Part shown: one piece after another, positions 55,653 through 64,000 of the stretch
How positions within the stretch are numbered: position 1 is the stretch's first letter
Layout: the number at the start of each line of letters is the position of its first letter
DNA from: Spirochaetaceae bacterium
GTDB lineage: Bacteria; Spirochaetota; Spirochaetia; Treponematales; Treponemataceae
DNA: 64,000 nucleotides
Reading direction: 5' to 3'
Assembly: GCA_017416145.1 (NCBI GenBank)
Contig: JAFQDD010000006.1
Location: forward strand, 1-64,000
Notes under the pieces: model-generated
What the model was told of the DNA's origin: nothing
What the model saw: the letters and a program-made list of their open reading frames with translations, nothing else
Database searches by the model: none
Program-made: the position numbers and the translations under genes

Positions 55653-57839
55653 TTATTTTTTGATAGAGAATTTTCCGAAAAGAGCTTTGATATTTTCCCA
55701 AACACCAGCAATTCCATTCGGATTTTTAATGATTAAAACCAATGCTAAAACAATTAGTGCAACCAAAACAGTGGCAAAAATTACCCGTTTAATTGGGAAC
55801 TTTTTACTTGCATAAGGATCTTTTGTTGGTAAAAAGGATTTTGCTGGATAAACTGGAAGTTTTGTTAAGCTATCTCCAAGAAGGGTTGGAATACGCACAT
55901 TACCATTTACTGCCCAGCCAGAAGCATCCAAAATCGGAGCGATATTTCTTAAGCGAAGTTTACGCCAAGCAATTAACATAGAAGGCATTGATATTAACAA
56001 AATTATGCCAATTATTCCAAGAGGAATCCAAGCTCCAAGCCCCAAGAAAGCTTCCATTATTCCACCAACAACAGTTGCAACACCAGTGAAAGCAACGCTA
56101 ATTGCAGCTATTGTTCCTACATCAGTTTTTTTAGTTGGAACAGTTGTTGCAGCTTCATTTGGATTGTCTACAACATTTGCCATAGAATCAAAGACTTTTG
56201 TTTCCGCAGCACTAGTTGATTTTGCAATTTTTTCTTGGATTAGCCGCATAATTTTTTTGTAAGGAGCCCAGAAGGCTTGTTTTATACTAACTGGATTGTC
56301 GATGATTTTTACGATTGTGGCGTCCCAATCATTTCCTTGGCGATCGAAGAACATTCCGTTTCTACCCACCAAAAGATTGTCTGTAGAACCGTTGCTTATT
56401 AAAGCTGCAATTTGCATTTTTTCACCAGAGGCATCTTTTTTCACACAATCACAATAAACTAAAAAGCATTGGGAAAGAGCTGCCATTGTGCCATGTTTTG
56501 CAATATCCAAAACTTTGAAACATAATTCACAAGAACGACCGTCAAGAAAAAGAGTTCCCGCTTGGAAAATTGCTTTTTTTCCAGGAGTGTAAAAATCCAC
56601 AAAGGACACGAAATTTCGCAAAAGTTTAATAAAATCACGACGAATCAAAATAAGTTTTTTCAATTCTACAGAAGCAAGAGCAACTGGTGGATGATTTTCT
56701 TCTCGAGTAAGATAATCATCGATTATGGCTTCTGCATCTGAGTTTAAGATTTCGTTAATTCTGTCTAAGCCCAAAACTGAAACTGGATTTTCTGGCATTG
56801 CTTTGTACCAAGCCAAATATGGTTCAAAAAAGTTTTCAATTTTTCGCCAATTTACTTCTGAAAGACTTTTGATTTCTTTGTCGAAAAGGTGTTTTATTAC
56901 ATTTTCTTTAAAATCTTCCATTTCAGCTGCCCAAGCTGGATTTACTGTTGAATCTAGAGGCAAAGGTTTTCCAGCTTCACAGGTTGCAATTGGAAGTTCA
57001 GCAAGAGCTTCTTTTGGCAAAAGTTTTCCATTTTCATCTAGGAACATTTTGTCAGTTTGAGCTTTTAAAATTTCTTTTGCATTTTCATCATAATTGATTA
57101 GGGAACAACGCAAATAAAAATCGTTGATTTTATCTTGAACTTTGGTAAAGGCAGCGGCGGCGGCATCTGTTTTATCTTTTAAGAAAAAGATTTTTGGTTC
57201 ATCTTTGATGGCAGCTTCTCGCCATTCTTTTACACTTTTTGCAAAGGCGAAAAAATCTTCTTTTTGAGAGCGGTCTATTCCCTTCTCACCACAAATATCA
57301 TCTGTGCCACCAGTACAAGTGATAATATCTTTCACAACAGCTGCAATATTTTCTTCGTTAATACAATCTGCAGGTAAAACTCCGTCACCATTTATCACAA
57401 AGGAAGAAAAAAGTTTGTCACTACTAGCAACATCATCATAGCAAATTTCTGTAGCGTCAGATTTTCCCAAAATTGATAAAACAGATTGAGCAGATTCTTT
57501 TGCAGAATGTCCAGCACAAAAATCCGCATCACTTAGAGAATCTAGCGGAATAGAATCTCCCTCTGACATAATAATTTCTGGTTTTGCAAAATATTTTTTA
57601 ATATAATCTACAACACTTAAAATTTCTGGAACCCGCACACGACCATTTTTGTCTGAATCTAAAAGATTTAAGGTTTCTTCGCTATACTCTAAACCAGAAA
57701 CAGGACAAGCCAAAGCAGTCCAAAACTTTGGGTCTAATTTGTCTAAATTTAAAATATCATCAATAGTGGATATTTGAGCTTGTATTAAGCCCCCATTTTG
57801 AACGAACTTCCAACTATGAACTTGTGATTTGTTTTTCAT
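55653..57839 (-). CDS. EF-hand-containing membrane protein of unknown function (728 aa)
   Basis: Start ATG 57837-57839 (MKNKSQVHSWKFVQNGG) with AGGAG 12 nt before it; an upstream in-frame ATG at 57893 adds 18 residues with no support. A canonical EF-hand loop lies near residue 60 (LDSDKNGRVRVPEI). A middle domain to ~580 includes FLDGRSCELCFKVLDIAKHG and SNGSTDNLLVGRNGMFFDRQ. Two transmembrane helices near ~585-635 (IGIILLISMPSML) and one near ~690-712 end the chain. No enzyme motif recognised. The N-terminus is cytoplasmic by the positive-inside trend. Function unknown. Confidence 0.75.
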   Translation of the reverse strand: MKNKSQVHSWKFVQNGGLIQAQISTIDDILNLDKLDPKFWTALACPVSGLEYSEETLNLLDSDKNGRVRVPEILSVVDYIKKYFAKPEIIMSEGDSIPLDSLSDADFCAGHSAKESAQSVLSILGKSDATEICYDDVASSDKLFSSFVINGDGVLPADCINEENIAAVVKDIITCTGGTDDICGEKGIDRSQKEDFFAFAKSVKEWREAAIKDEPKIFFLKDKTDAAAAAFTKVQDKINDFYLRCSLINYDENAKEILKAQTDKMFLDENGKLLPKEALAELPIATCEAGKPLPLDSTVNPAWAAEMEDFKENVIKHLFDKEIKSLSEVNWRKIENFFEPYLAWYKAMPENPVSVLGLDRINEILNSDAEAIIDDYLTREENHPPVALASVELKKLILIRRDFIKLLRNFVSFVDFYTPGKKAIFQAGTLFLDGRSCELCFKVLDIAKHGTMAALSQCFLVYCDCVKKDASGEKMQIAALISNGSTDNLLVGRNGMFFDRQGNDWDATIVKIIDNPVSIKQAFWAPYKKIMRLIQEKIAKSTSAAETKVFDSMANVVDNPNEAATTVPTKKTDVGTIAAISVAFTGVATVVGGIMEAFLGLGAWIPLGIIGIILLISMPSMLIAWRKLRLRNIAPILDASGWAVNGNVRIPTLLGDSLTKLPVYPAKSFLPTKDPYASKKFPIKRVIFATVLVALIVLALVLIIKNPNGIAGVWENIKALFGKFSIKK

Positions 57840-58001
57840 TGTTACAAAAACTCCTAAAACAGTATTAAAATTTAGTTTAATCCAAAAATCCACTTTTTCA
57901 AATTAAATATTAAAGATTTTGGGAAATGTTTATAAAAGTTTTGTAATTCAAAAAAAATTCTTTAAAAGTGGGATGTATAGACGGAAAATGTAAGATTGTG
58001 T

Positions 58002-58007
58002 TATATT
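58002..58007 (+). promoter_or_regulatory. -10-like TATATT, 6 nt before ATG 58014
   Basis: TATATT ends at 58007 and the ATG starts at 58014; no ribosome site is present. Matches the leaderless pattern seen for other genes here. Confidence 0.4.
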
Positions 58008-58013
58008 TTTTTT

Positions 58014-58478
58014 ATGTTTGAAGTTAGAGTTGAAGCTGATTTTGCTGCGGCACATTTTTTAAAAGACTATCATGGAAAGTGCGAAAACCTTCATGGTCAC
58101 AATTATAAAGTTTTTGCTCACGCAAGAGGAAAAGAGCTGGATGATGGTGGTATGCTTTTGGATTTTGGGATTTTAAAAGGTGCTTTAAGAACCGTTGTAA
58201 AAATTTTGGATCACACCAATCTAAACGATTTAACAGAAAATGGAGAATTGGTTTTCAAAAACAATCCAAGTGCAGAGCGTATTGCCATGTGGATTTTTCA
58301 GCAACTAAAAATCCAGCTAAAATCTTTGGAAACTGAAGCAGATTGCCCTACTCTAAAAGATAATGAAAAAATTGAAAAAGAAATTATCGCAAAAAAAGCA
58401 AAAAACGCCGCAAAACTTTTGTACGCAATAGATGTATTTGAAACAGAAACTTCTCGAGCAAGATATTGTGTTGAGTAG
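58014..58478 (+). CDS. queD: 6-carboxy-5,6,7,8-tetrahydropterin synthase (QueD)
   Basis: 154 aa from ATG 58014 (MFEVRVEADFAAAHFL). Zinc His in AAHF and HGHNYK (GKCENLHGHNY contains the active Cys), as in the PTPS/QueD family. It makes 6-carboxytetrahydropterin for queuosine. An upstream ATG at 57996 gives six extra residues of poor quality; a -10 box lies 6 nt before 58014. Terminator at 58498. Confidence 0.92.
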   Translation: MFEVRVEADFAAAHFLKDYHGKCENLHGHNYKVFAHARGKELDDGGMLLDFGILKGALRTVVKILDHTNLNDLTENGELVFKNNPSAERIAMWIFQQLKIQLKSLETEADCPTLKDNEKIEKEIIAKKAKNAAKLLYAIDVFETETSRARYCVE

Positions 58479-58497
58479 ATTAAGATGAAAAGCAAAA

Positions 58498-58541
58498 GAA
58501 AGCTAGAGATTTCAAACTGAAAATTTCTAGCTTTTTCTTTT
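58498..58541 (+). terminator. Terminator of queD
   Basis: AAAGCTAGAGATTT / AAATTTCTAGCTTT stem followed by TTCTTTT. Confidence 0.8.
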
Positions 58542-58709
58542 CCCAGCTTGTGAAAAGTCATTTTATCAGTCTAACTGGATACAAGAGCAAAATCTTTTTA
58601 GTTTCATTTTTAGGAATTCCCACAAAAATCCCCCCCCTTATTCTCCTAGATAATGACCTTTATTTTATTTTGTGGTACACTTAACATCACAGAAAAAATG
58701 AGGTGATTT

Positions 58710-60107
58710 ATGGAAAATCAAGGAAAACAACGAAGTTCTTTTTCAAATTCTTTAGGCTTTGTATTGGCTGCCGCTGGTAGTGCGGTTGGGCTTGGGAATA
58801 TTTGGAGATTCCCTTATCTTGCTGCAAAAGATGGCGGTGGATTATTTTTATTGGTTTACGTTGTGTTAGCCCTAACTTTTGGCTTTGCACTTTTGATTAC
58901 AGAAATTGCGATTGGACGAAAAACTCAAGAAAGTCCACTAACAGCTTACAAAAAAATCAATTCAAAATGGGGATTTTTGGGCGTAGTTTCTTTTGTAGTT
59001 CCATTTATCATTTATCCATATTATTGTGTAATTGGTGGCTGGGTAATGAAATATATGTTTTCATATCTTGCTTTCCAAGGAAGTGTAACTGCCGCTGATG
59101 AATTTTTTACTGGATTTATCACCGCTCAATGGCAACCAATCTTTTTCACAATTTTATTTGCAATTCTTTGTTTTGTAATTGTTTACAAAGGTGTTGAAAA
59201 AGGAATAGAACGATATTCTAGAATTTTGATGCCAATTTTGATAATCATCGTATTATTCATTGGGATTTATTCTTTGTTCATCAAACATACAGATGCAAAC
59301 GGTGTAACTCGAACTGGGCTTGAAGGTGCTGCGGTTTACTTTATTCCAAACTTTGAAGGGCTAACTTTCAAAAAATTCCTATATATCGTCCTTGATGCAA
59401 TGGGGCAGCTTTTTTATTCACTTTCAATCGCTATGGGAATTATGGTAACTTACGGCTCATATATGAAAAAAGAAGCAAATCTTGTAAAATCCGTAAATCA
59501 AATCGAGATTTTCGACACTGGAATTGCCCTTTTGGCCGGAATGATGATTATCCCAGCGGTTTACGCATTTTCTGGAACAGAAGGAATGTCCGCAGGTCCT
59601 GGATTGATGTTTATCACTTTACCAAAAGTTTTTGCTTCCCTTGGGGCTTTTGGCGAATTCATTGGGTTGATTTTCTTTGTGATGGTACTTTTTGCTGCCC
59701 TAACCTCTGCCATATCAATTTTGGAAGCTATCACTTCCAGCGTAATGGACAAATTCAAGTGGAGCCGCAAAAAAGCCACTTTGATAATGGCCGCAAGTAC
59801 TTTCGTGATTTCAATCTTAGTTTGTCTTGGATACAACGTATTCTACTTTGACTTGAAATTCCCAACTGGTGCTGTAGGTCAAATCCTTGATGTTCTAGAC
59901 TACGCAAGTAACAACATCTTAATGCCAATTGTTGGACTTCTAACTTGTATCCTCATTGGCTGGGTTGTAAAACCAAAAACCACCATTGAAGAAATCACCC
60001 TCAACGGCGAAAAATTCGGCCGCAAAACTCTTTATGTTGTAATGATAAAAGTTGTGGCTCCGATTTTGTTGTTTATCATTTTGTTGACAGGATTGGGGAT
60101 TATTTAG
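58710..60107 (+). CDS. Sodium-dependent neurotransmitter:sodium symporter (NSS/SNF) family transporter
   Basis: 465 aa with ~11-12 transmembrane helices. The TM1 signature is GFVLAAAGSAVGLGNIWRFP. TM6 and the later helices contain FYSLSIAMGIMVTYGSYM and ALTSAISILEAI. Bacterial members take up tryptophan, tyrosine, alanine or other small amines with Na+. GAGGTGATTT precedes the ATG. Monocistronic, terminator at 60128. Confidence 0.93.
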   Translation: MENQGKQRSSFSNSLGFVLAAAGSAVGLGNIWRFPYLAAKDGGGLFLLVYVVLALTFGFALLITEIAIGRKTQESPLTAYKKINSKWGFLGVVSFVVPFIIYPYYCVIGGWVMKYMFSYLAFQGSVTAADEFFTGFITAQWQPIFFTILFAILCFVIVYKGVEKGIERYSRILMPILIIIVLFIGIYSLFIKHTDANGVTRTGLEGAAVYFIPNFEGLTFKKFLYIVLDAMGQLFYSLSIAMGIMVTYGSYMKKEANLVKSVNQIEIFDTGIALLAGMMIIPAVYAFSGTEGMSAGPGLMFITLPKVFASLGAFGEFIGLIFFVMVLFAALTSAISILEAITSSVMDKFKWSRKKATLIMAASTFVISILVCLGYNVFYFDLKFPTGAVGQILDVLDYASNNILMPIVGLLTCILIGWVVKPKTTIEEITLNGEKFGRKTLYVVMIKVVAPILLFIILLTGLGII

Positions 60108-60127
60108 TCTGTAACAAGTAGAGAAAC

Positions 60128-60167
60128 AAAAAAGCTGTTTAAGAGTTATCTTGAACAGCTTTTTTTG
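60128..60167 (+). terminator. Terminator of the NSS transporter gene
   Basis: AAGCTGTTTAAGA / TCTTGAACAGCTT stem and T7. Confidence 0.85.
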
Positions 60168-60225
60168 TGTTTGCGACAGAAAAAGTTTGTGAAATTGCCA
60201 AGTTTTTCAGTTTTAGACTGAAAAA

Positions 60226-61169
60226 CTATACTTTTTTGCAATAATAATCCAAAACATCCTTTGCAAAATGATAAGCATTTTTAATTTCGTTCACATTTTC
60301 AAAATAATCTTTATGAAGAATCATTCTTCCGTTGAAAAATTCTTGCATTTCTTCCAAAGTTTTTTCTTTAATTTTTGGAGAGGAAATCAATTTTACATAA
60401 TTTGAAAGCATTACAGCAAAATCATTTAAAACTGGAACTTTCAAGCAACTTGAAATTACCCCATTCCCAACTTCAAGATTTGCACCAAGCAATTCAAAAT
60501 TAATTTCGATATCAGATTTAAACCAACTTTGAGGTTTTAAATTGCTAATCATACAAGTATTGTGAGCAGCTGCATTTCTTAATCGCCTAACAGAGTCAAA
60601 ATGAGGTGTGTATTCACATTTTAGATGAAAATATTGATAATAATGTGCATAAAAATCAATAAAATCTGAAAATCCAAGCATTTCAACAATGCTCCAAACA
60701 GAAGTTTTTTCTTTATATTTGTCAAAAACCTGTCTGTTATAAAAGTAGGAAGAATTATTCAAATTTTCAATAAGATGACGAACGCGGTTATGAGTTTCCA
60801 AAAAATTTTCTACAACAGCATATCCATCATCAGAAGGATTTTCTTGACTATCATTTATGATTTTAACTTTAAGATAATGCTCAAAATCTAAAGTCATTTT
60901 GAGAATCAGTTTTCTTAAAAACATATCAACAGTGGAAAGTTCCACCATCTGCCCAAAATCAACATTTATAAATTTTCCAGACTTTGTCTTTTCTCCAAAA
61001 TCTGCATATTGTTTTAATCTAAAAAAATAATTGTGTTTTGCAAGAAAAACAGCGGCTTCTTCTTCAGATTTTATATTAAAAGTAATACCCAAAGTTTCTT
61101 TACAATATGAGATGATTTCTGGAACAGTTAGTTTTTTCCGTATATTTGATTCGATTCTTTTTTTGCCAT
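60226..61169 (-). CDS. Abi family (AbiD/F-type, HEPN) protein; reading frame broken at an A7 tract
   Basis: The body (60226-61092, 288 aa from TTG) has the Abi_2 pattern FLAKHNYFFRLKQYA and the HEPN catalytic RNAAAH near 176-181 (RLRNAAAHN). The family N-terminus continues upstream without stop as KKLTVPEIISYCKETL back to the ATG at 61169, but ATG is in another frame (stops at 61128). Reading A7 (T7 at 61158-61164) with a -1 shift gives one 314-aa protein beginning MAKKRIESN. So a frameshift, a slip or a sequencing error is needed. HEPN Abi proteins are RNases that stop phage growth. Promoter TATAAT is 6 nt before the ATG. Confidence 0.82.
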
Positions 61170-61175
61170 GAAAAT

Positions 61176-61181
61176 ATTATA
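61176..61181 (-). promoter_or_regulatory. -10 box TATAAT, 6 nt before ATG 61169
   Basis: It lies right after the upstream terminator. The distance to the ATG is 6 nt, as in the other leaderless candidates. Confidence 0.5.
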
Positions 61182-61185
61182 CCAT

Positions 61186-61227
61186 AAAAACGCCACTTAC
61201 TGTGAGGAAAAATCACAATAAGTGGCG
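61186..61227 (-). terminator. Terminator of the 843-aa gene
   Basis: CGCCACTTACTGTGA / TCACAATAAGTGGCG stem (one mismatch), T5 on the minus strand. Confidence 0.8.
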
Positions 61228-61298
61228 GGAAGATAAAACAAATCTGGGTGGGAGATCAGATTTTGTTTTGTTGGATTAAGAATTAAATAAAATTGTCT

Positions 61299-63830
61299 TT
61301 AGTTAACAGTTCCTATTGGTTCTTCAAAACTAAGTCTTTCTAAACATTCTATATTGCTTGTTTTTGTTTTAGAATTATCTTGAGGAATATTAGAAGCTAA
61401 CTTTGCAACCATTTCATTGAATTTTGAAACGTCAATAGAAGAGTTATCATAGATATAGTCTCCTATTGTTATTTTTATATCATTTTGTTTTAATTCATGA
61501 TAAGGGGCTGCAATAAGTTTTCTATTGTTTAAACTCTTAAAATATCCGTTATAAACAACAAATCCATCGGCAACCAATAATGGTATGTTAAGAAGAGGTA
61601 TTCCCCGTCCGAAGATTTTTGCAACACCTTTTACACCTAAATTTGCAATAGCAACATCTTTTGCAGCATTTCCAACCGCTTTTGTTACTTTTAAAGGAGA
61701 GTTTCCTTCTTGTAAAAGAACTTTGTCATAGAAGAAAAATAAATCTTCATTTTTTTGTGTTTTATCATCAAAAATAGCAAGAATTTCTTCACTAGATTCA
61801 ATCTTGTTCTTTCCAATATAATCAATAAATTCTTTTTCACCTTTTATAAGAATTCGTAATTTATTTTTTTCAAGCTCTGTTTTATACAATCTTAGAACTT
61901 CTAGTTGCTTTTCTTTGATAAGTTGTTGCTTTGCATATTCTTCTGCAACTTTACCCCAAATGTTTCCAAAAGAGATTTCTTCTTTTTTATCATTTTTTGA
62001 ACTCTCTTCTTCCTTGTTCATTTCTAAAGAAGGTAAAGGTATATTTTCTGTTGCACAAAAGTTGAATAATTCCAATTCTCTATCATTTATTTCTTTTCCA
62101 TCTATTGCATTATTAATAGCAAAATAATCTTTGATAATTAAAGCTATTTTTTTGATAAATTTACTTGCAATAGTTGAAAAATGAAGGCGTTCATCAAAAA
62201 TATCTTCTATTTCATCATTTTTATCTTCAGATTTACCAAAATCAAAGAAACTAGAAATTTTCACATCTTTAAGTTTTTCAATTATAAATTCCTCTTTAAT
62301 TTGATTAAAAAGTGGAAGTGTTTTTATGGATTTTACAAAATCATTAAAAACATTTACATAGACATAACCAAGTTCTCTTTTTGAACTAACAAGAACACCA
62401 ATTCTATTACAATCTTCTTTTCGCTTTTCAATCTTATTTGGAATATCTAAGAAATATGAATATGGATAATCCTTCTCATAAGAATCAGCAGGGCATTGAG
62501 TTTGTCTATTCAATATAATTGTATACTTTTCAACTAACTTAATCATGCTATTAGCGTATTTATATTGTAATAGTGTTTTTTGGTCACACAAAAAGACATT
62601 AAAAAAATCCATCTTTTCTTCATCACTTGTAGGAATTGAATTTGGCCACGGATACAGATATCTATAATCCACAAAACGGCACAATGTAGCATATTCTGGA
62701 TAATTAAGCTTTACATCATTTTTTTCAATCGCTTCTTCTACATACTGCTTACTTAAAATTTGTGCATTAAATGGAGCGTTATAATCTTCTGTAACAAGGA
62801 TTCTTAAATATTTTTTTGCTTCTTCAAAATTACCTAAACGAAGATAATTCATTGTACAAAGTTGAATAATATCCCAAGAATTTCCAGCGTTTTTAATTGC
62901 AACACCCAATAATTCAATAATTTTTTCTTTGTTGGCTTCAATTCCTTCTTGTACAAATAAATCGATATGTTCTAAAGCACAAGATGCTGCAATATCATCT
63001 TTTCTTAACAATGGAAGATTGTTCACTTTCCAATATTGATTAAAAGATTCAAGTGCAAGTTTCTTATATTTGTTATAAACAGTTTTATCTTCTTCAAAAT
63101 ATTCTTGTGCAACTGCATTTGCAGCATTTCCTAAATAATACCAAAATGGAGGATATGCTTCAAAATTTTCTTTGATTGCACAAAGTCGCTCGTATTTCCT
63201 GAAAAGATTATTATCCATTAGGATATCATTGTATTGTGAAATTTGTTTTTCTGTTAAACGATATTCATCTTTGAAATTATATTTATCTGCCAAACGCCAT
63301 GCTGTTGTAAATAATTCACGACGAAGAGCATTAAATTGTTCTATTGCAGAACGCTGGAGTTGCCATTTTTGTTTATCGTATTCAAGTTGATTATTTGCCT
63401 TTTCTTTTCGATAGTTCATATAACCAATTCCAACTTGAGCAGCAAGAGCTGTTGCTATTGCCCATGGATTAGGTCCACCCGCTAAAATCACGCCAAAATT
63501 TGGAACAGCAGACCAAATTGCATTTTTCATTTTTTGTTGATATTCACGGTCAATGAACTTTTTATCACCTTCTTGAATTCTAAAAAATGTGACAGTATCA
63601 AGAATTTGTTTTAATATATCCAAGAGTGCTTCATCTTTTGGAAAATTTTCAAGATTCAAATTATTTAAGATTGCCTCGTATTCTTGTTCAAGAATAACTA
63701 AATCACTGTAATCTACAATTTGTGAAACCGAAACTGTACAAAGATTTAAAGCATAAGCTGCCATAAGTTTTTCTTTATCAGAGATTTCACCATTCTCCCA
63801 CCTTTCTTGTTCTTTTTTTGTTCCAAACAT
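61299..63830 (-). CDS. Large membrane-associated protein of unknown function (843 aa)
   Basis: The start ATG 63828-63830 has a very strong ribosome site (GGAGGAG, 4 nt). N-terminal ~95 residues are helical; residues ~107-135 are hydrophobic (PNFGVILAGGPNPWAIAT, ALAAQVGIGYM), perhaps one or two membrane helices; the centre has TPR-like helices (IIQLCTMNYLRLGNFEEAKK); residues ~640-680 are coiled coil; ~735-790 is a second hydrophobic stretch (GNAAKDVAIANLGVKGVAKI, NIPLLVADGFVVYNGY). No enzymatic motif is visible. It lies in a row with an Abi/HEPN gene and a possible nuclease gene, so a role in defence or stress is possible but not shown. Confidence 0.75.
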   Translation of the reverse strand: MFGTKKEQERWENGEISDKEKLMAAYALNLCTVSVSQIVDYSDLVILEQEYEAILNNLNLENFPKDEALLDILKQILDTVTFFRIQEGDKKFIDREYQQKMKNAIWSAVPNFGVILAGGPNPWAIATALAAQVGIGYMNYRKEKANNQLEYDKQKWQLQRSAIEQFNALRRELFTTAWRLADKYNFKDEYRLTEKQISQYNDILMDNNLFRKYERLCAIKENFEAYPPFWYYLGNAANAVAQEYFEEDKTVYNKYKKLALESFNQYWKVNNLPLLRKDDIAASCALEHIDLFVQEGIEANKEKIIELLGVAIKNAGNSWDIIQLCTMNYLRLGNFEEAKKYLRILVTEDYNAPFNAQILSKQYVEEAIEKNDVKLNYPEYATLCRFVDYRYLYPWPNSIPTSDEEKMDFFNVFLCDQKTLLQYKYANSMIKLVEKYTIILNRQTQCPADSYEKDYPYSYFLDIPNKIEKRKEDCNRIGVLVSSKRELGYVYVNVFNDFVKSIKTLPLFNQIKEEFIIEKLKDVKISSFFDFGKSEDKNDEIEDIFDERLHFSTIASKFIKKIALIIKDYFAINNAIDGKEINDRELELFNFCATENIPLPSLEMNKEEESSKNDKKEEISFGNIWGKVAEEYAKQQLIKEKQLEVLRLYKTELEKNKLRILIKGEKEFIDYIGKNKIESSEEILAIFDDKTQKNEDLFFFYDKVLLQEGNSPLKVTKAVGNAAKDVAIANLGVKGVAKIFGRGIPLLNIPLLVADGFVVYNGYFKSLNNRKLIAAPYHELKQNDIKITIGDYIYDNSSIDVSKFNEMVAKLASNIPQDNSKTKTSNIECLERLSFEEPIGTVN

Positions 63831-64000
63831 TTTTCTCCTCCTTTAGTTTGGTTATAAGATAATATCATTCCAGCATTTGGATTTAATTCAATATCAAAAT
63901 ATATTGGTACATGATCAGAGATTGTTTTTCTGTGTTCTTGTAGTTTGTCAAAATGTTCTGTTGATTTTGTGTGATTCTTTAATGATTCAACTCTATCGTA
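63746..64000 (-). CDS. C-terminal fragment of an endonuclease/exonuclease/phosphatase-like protein
   Basis: The minus strand is open from the right edge to a TAA at 63746-63748 (84 residues). It begins DRVESLKNHTKSTEHFDKLQ and contains KTISDHVPIYFDIEL, the C-terminal SDH-x-P motif of the EEP (DNase I-like) superfamily. The last ~29 codons overlap the start of the 843-aa gene by 85 nt, which is long; either the overlap is real or the frame is displaced near the end. The rest of the gene is beyond the window. Confidence 0.55.
   Translation of the reverse strand, partial: YDRVESLKNHTKSTEHFDKLQEHRKTISDHVPIYFDIELNPNAGMILSYNQTKGGEKCLEQKKNKKGGRMVKSLIKKNLWQLML

Noticed and set aside
1-64000. CRISPR array, prophage, rRNA operon, replication origin
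   Set aside because: No regularly spaced repeats, no phage structural genes, no rRNA, and no DnaA-box cluster were seen by eye.

Overview
The window is AT-rich chromosomal DNA from a host-associated treponeme (Spirochaetota, Treponema sensu lato). Three things point there: the tamB-bamA-skp-mutS gene order, which matches T. pallidum TP0325-TP0328; a cheA-cheW-cheX-cheY operon whose CheW carries a C-terminal CheR-like domain; and several methyl-accepting chemotaxis proteins (MCPs) with otherwise ordinary housekeeping genes. I cannot name the species.

Layout. 1-3431 (mostly minus): an acidic repeat protein cut by the left edge, an MCP and a YfcE-type phosphodiesterase. 3542-15890: a ComF-like phosphoribosyltransferase, the envelope-biogenesis block tamB-bamA-skp with mutS, then tmk and a small membrane protein. 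15810-17100: a PD-(D/E)XK (Rpn-type) nuclease gene between two 28-bp direct repeats, followed by a GC-rich hairpin-bearing block. 17205-22312: an AEC transporter, an A24 prepilin-peptidase-like protein, an SH3 lipoprotein and guaB. 22435-25015: an MCP bracketed by two 142-bp copies of a structured intergenic repeat. 25050-32570 is accessory: a DUF4143 ATPase, a single-chain restriction-modification-specificity protein with a divergent XRE regulator, an intact IS3-family element inserted in the loop of a terminator, a possible type I toxin-antitoxin locus split by that insertion, a vapBC pair and a third, divergent repeat copy. 32670-40341: asnS, an SLC13/ArsB-like permease, a cytidylate-kinase-like protein, an unknown conserved protein and an MCP. 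40351-43948 is an operon of ECF sigma factor, one-pass membrane protein (anti-sigma-like) and exported caspase-fold protein. 44156-46456: an XRE-cupin regulator with an AMP-forming acyl-CoA ligase. 46577-51320: the chemotaxis operon. 51587-58541: NifX-like protein, nitroreductase, lipoprotein, a cobalamin-riboswitch-controlled TonB receptor, tRNA-Leu(GAG), an EF-hand membrane protein and QueD. 58710-64000: an NSS-family transporter, an Abi/HEPN protein whose reading frame breaks at an A7 tract, a large unknown protein, and the end of an endonuclease/exonuclease/phosphatase-like gene.

How the parts work together. Outer-membrane assembly (BamA, Skp, TamB) and outer-membrane clients (TonB receptor, the caspase protein with an aromatic C-terminus) fit a diderm spirochaete. 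Three MCPs plus CheA/W/X/Y make a complete chemosensory core. The most system-like novelty is the sigma/membrane protein/caspase operon. The other unusual signals are post-transcriptional or structural: a riboswitch feeding a 14-codon leader ORF coupled to the receptor gene, several genes whose ATG lies 6-7 nt after a TATAAT-like box (leaderless mRNAs), the A7 slip site in the Abi gene, and a dispersed element whose hairpin stems change together.
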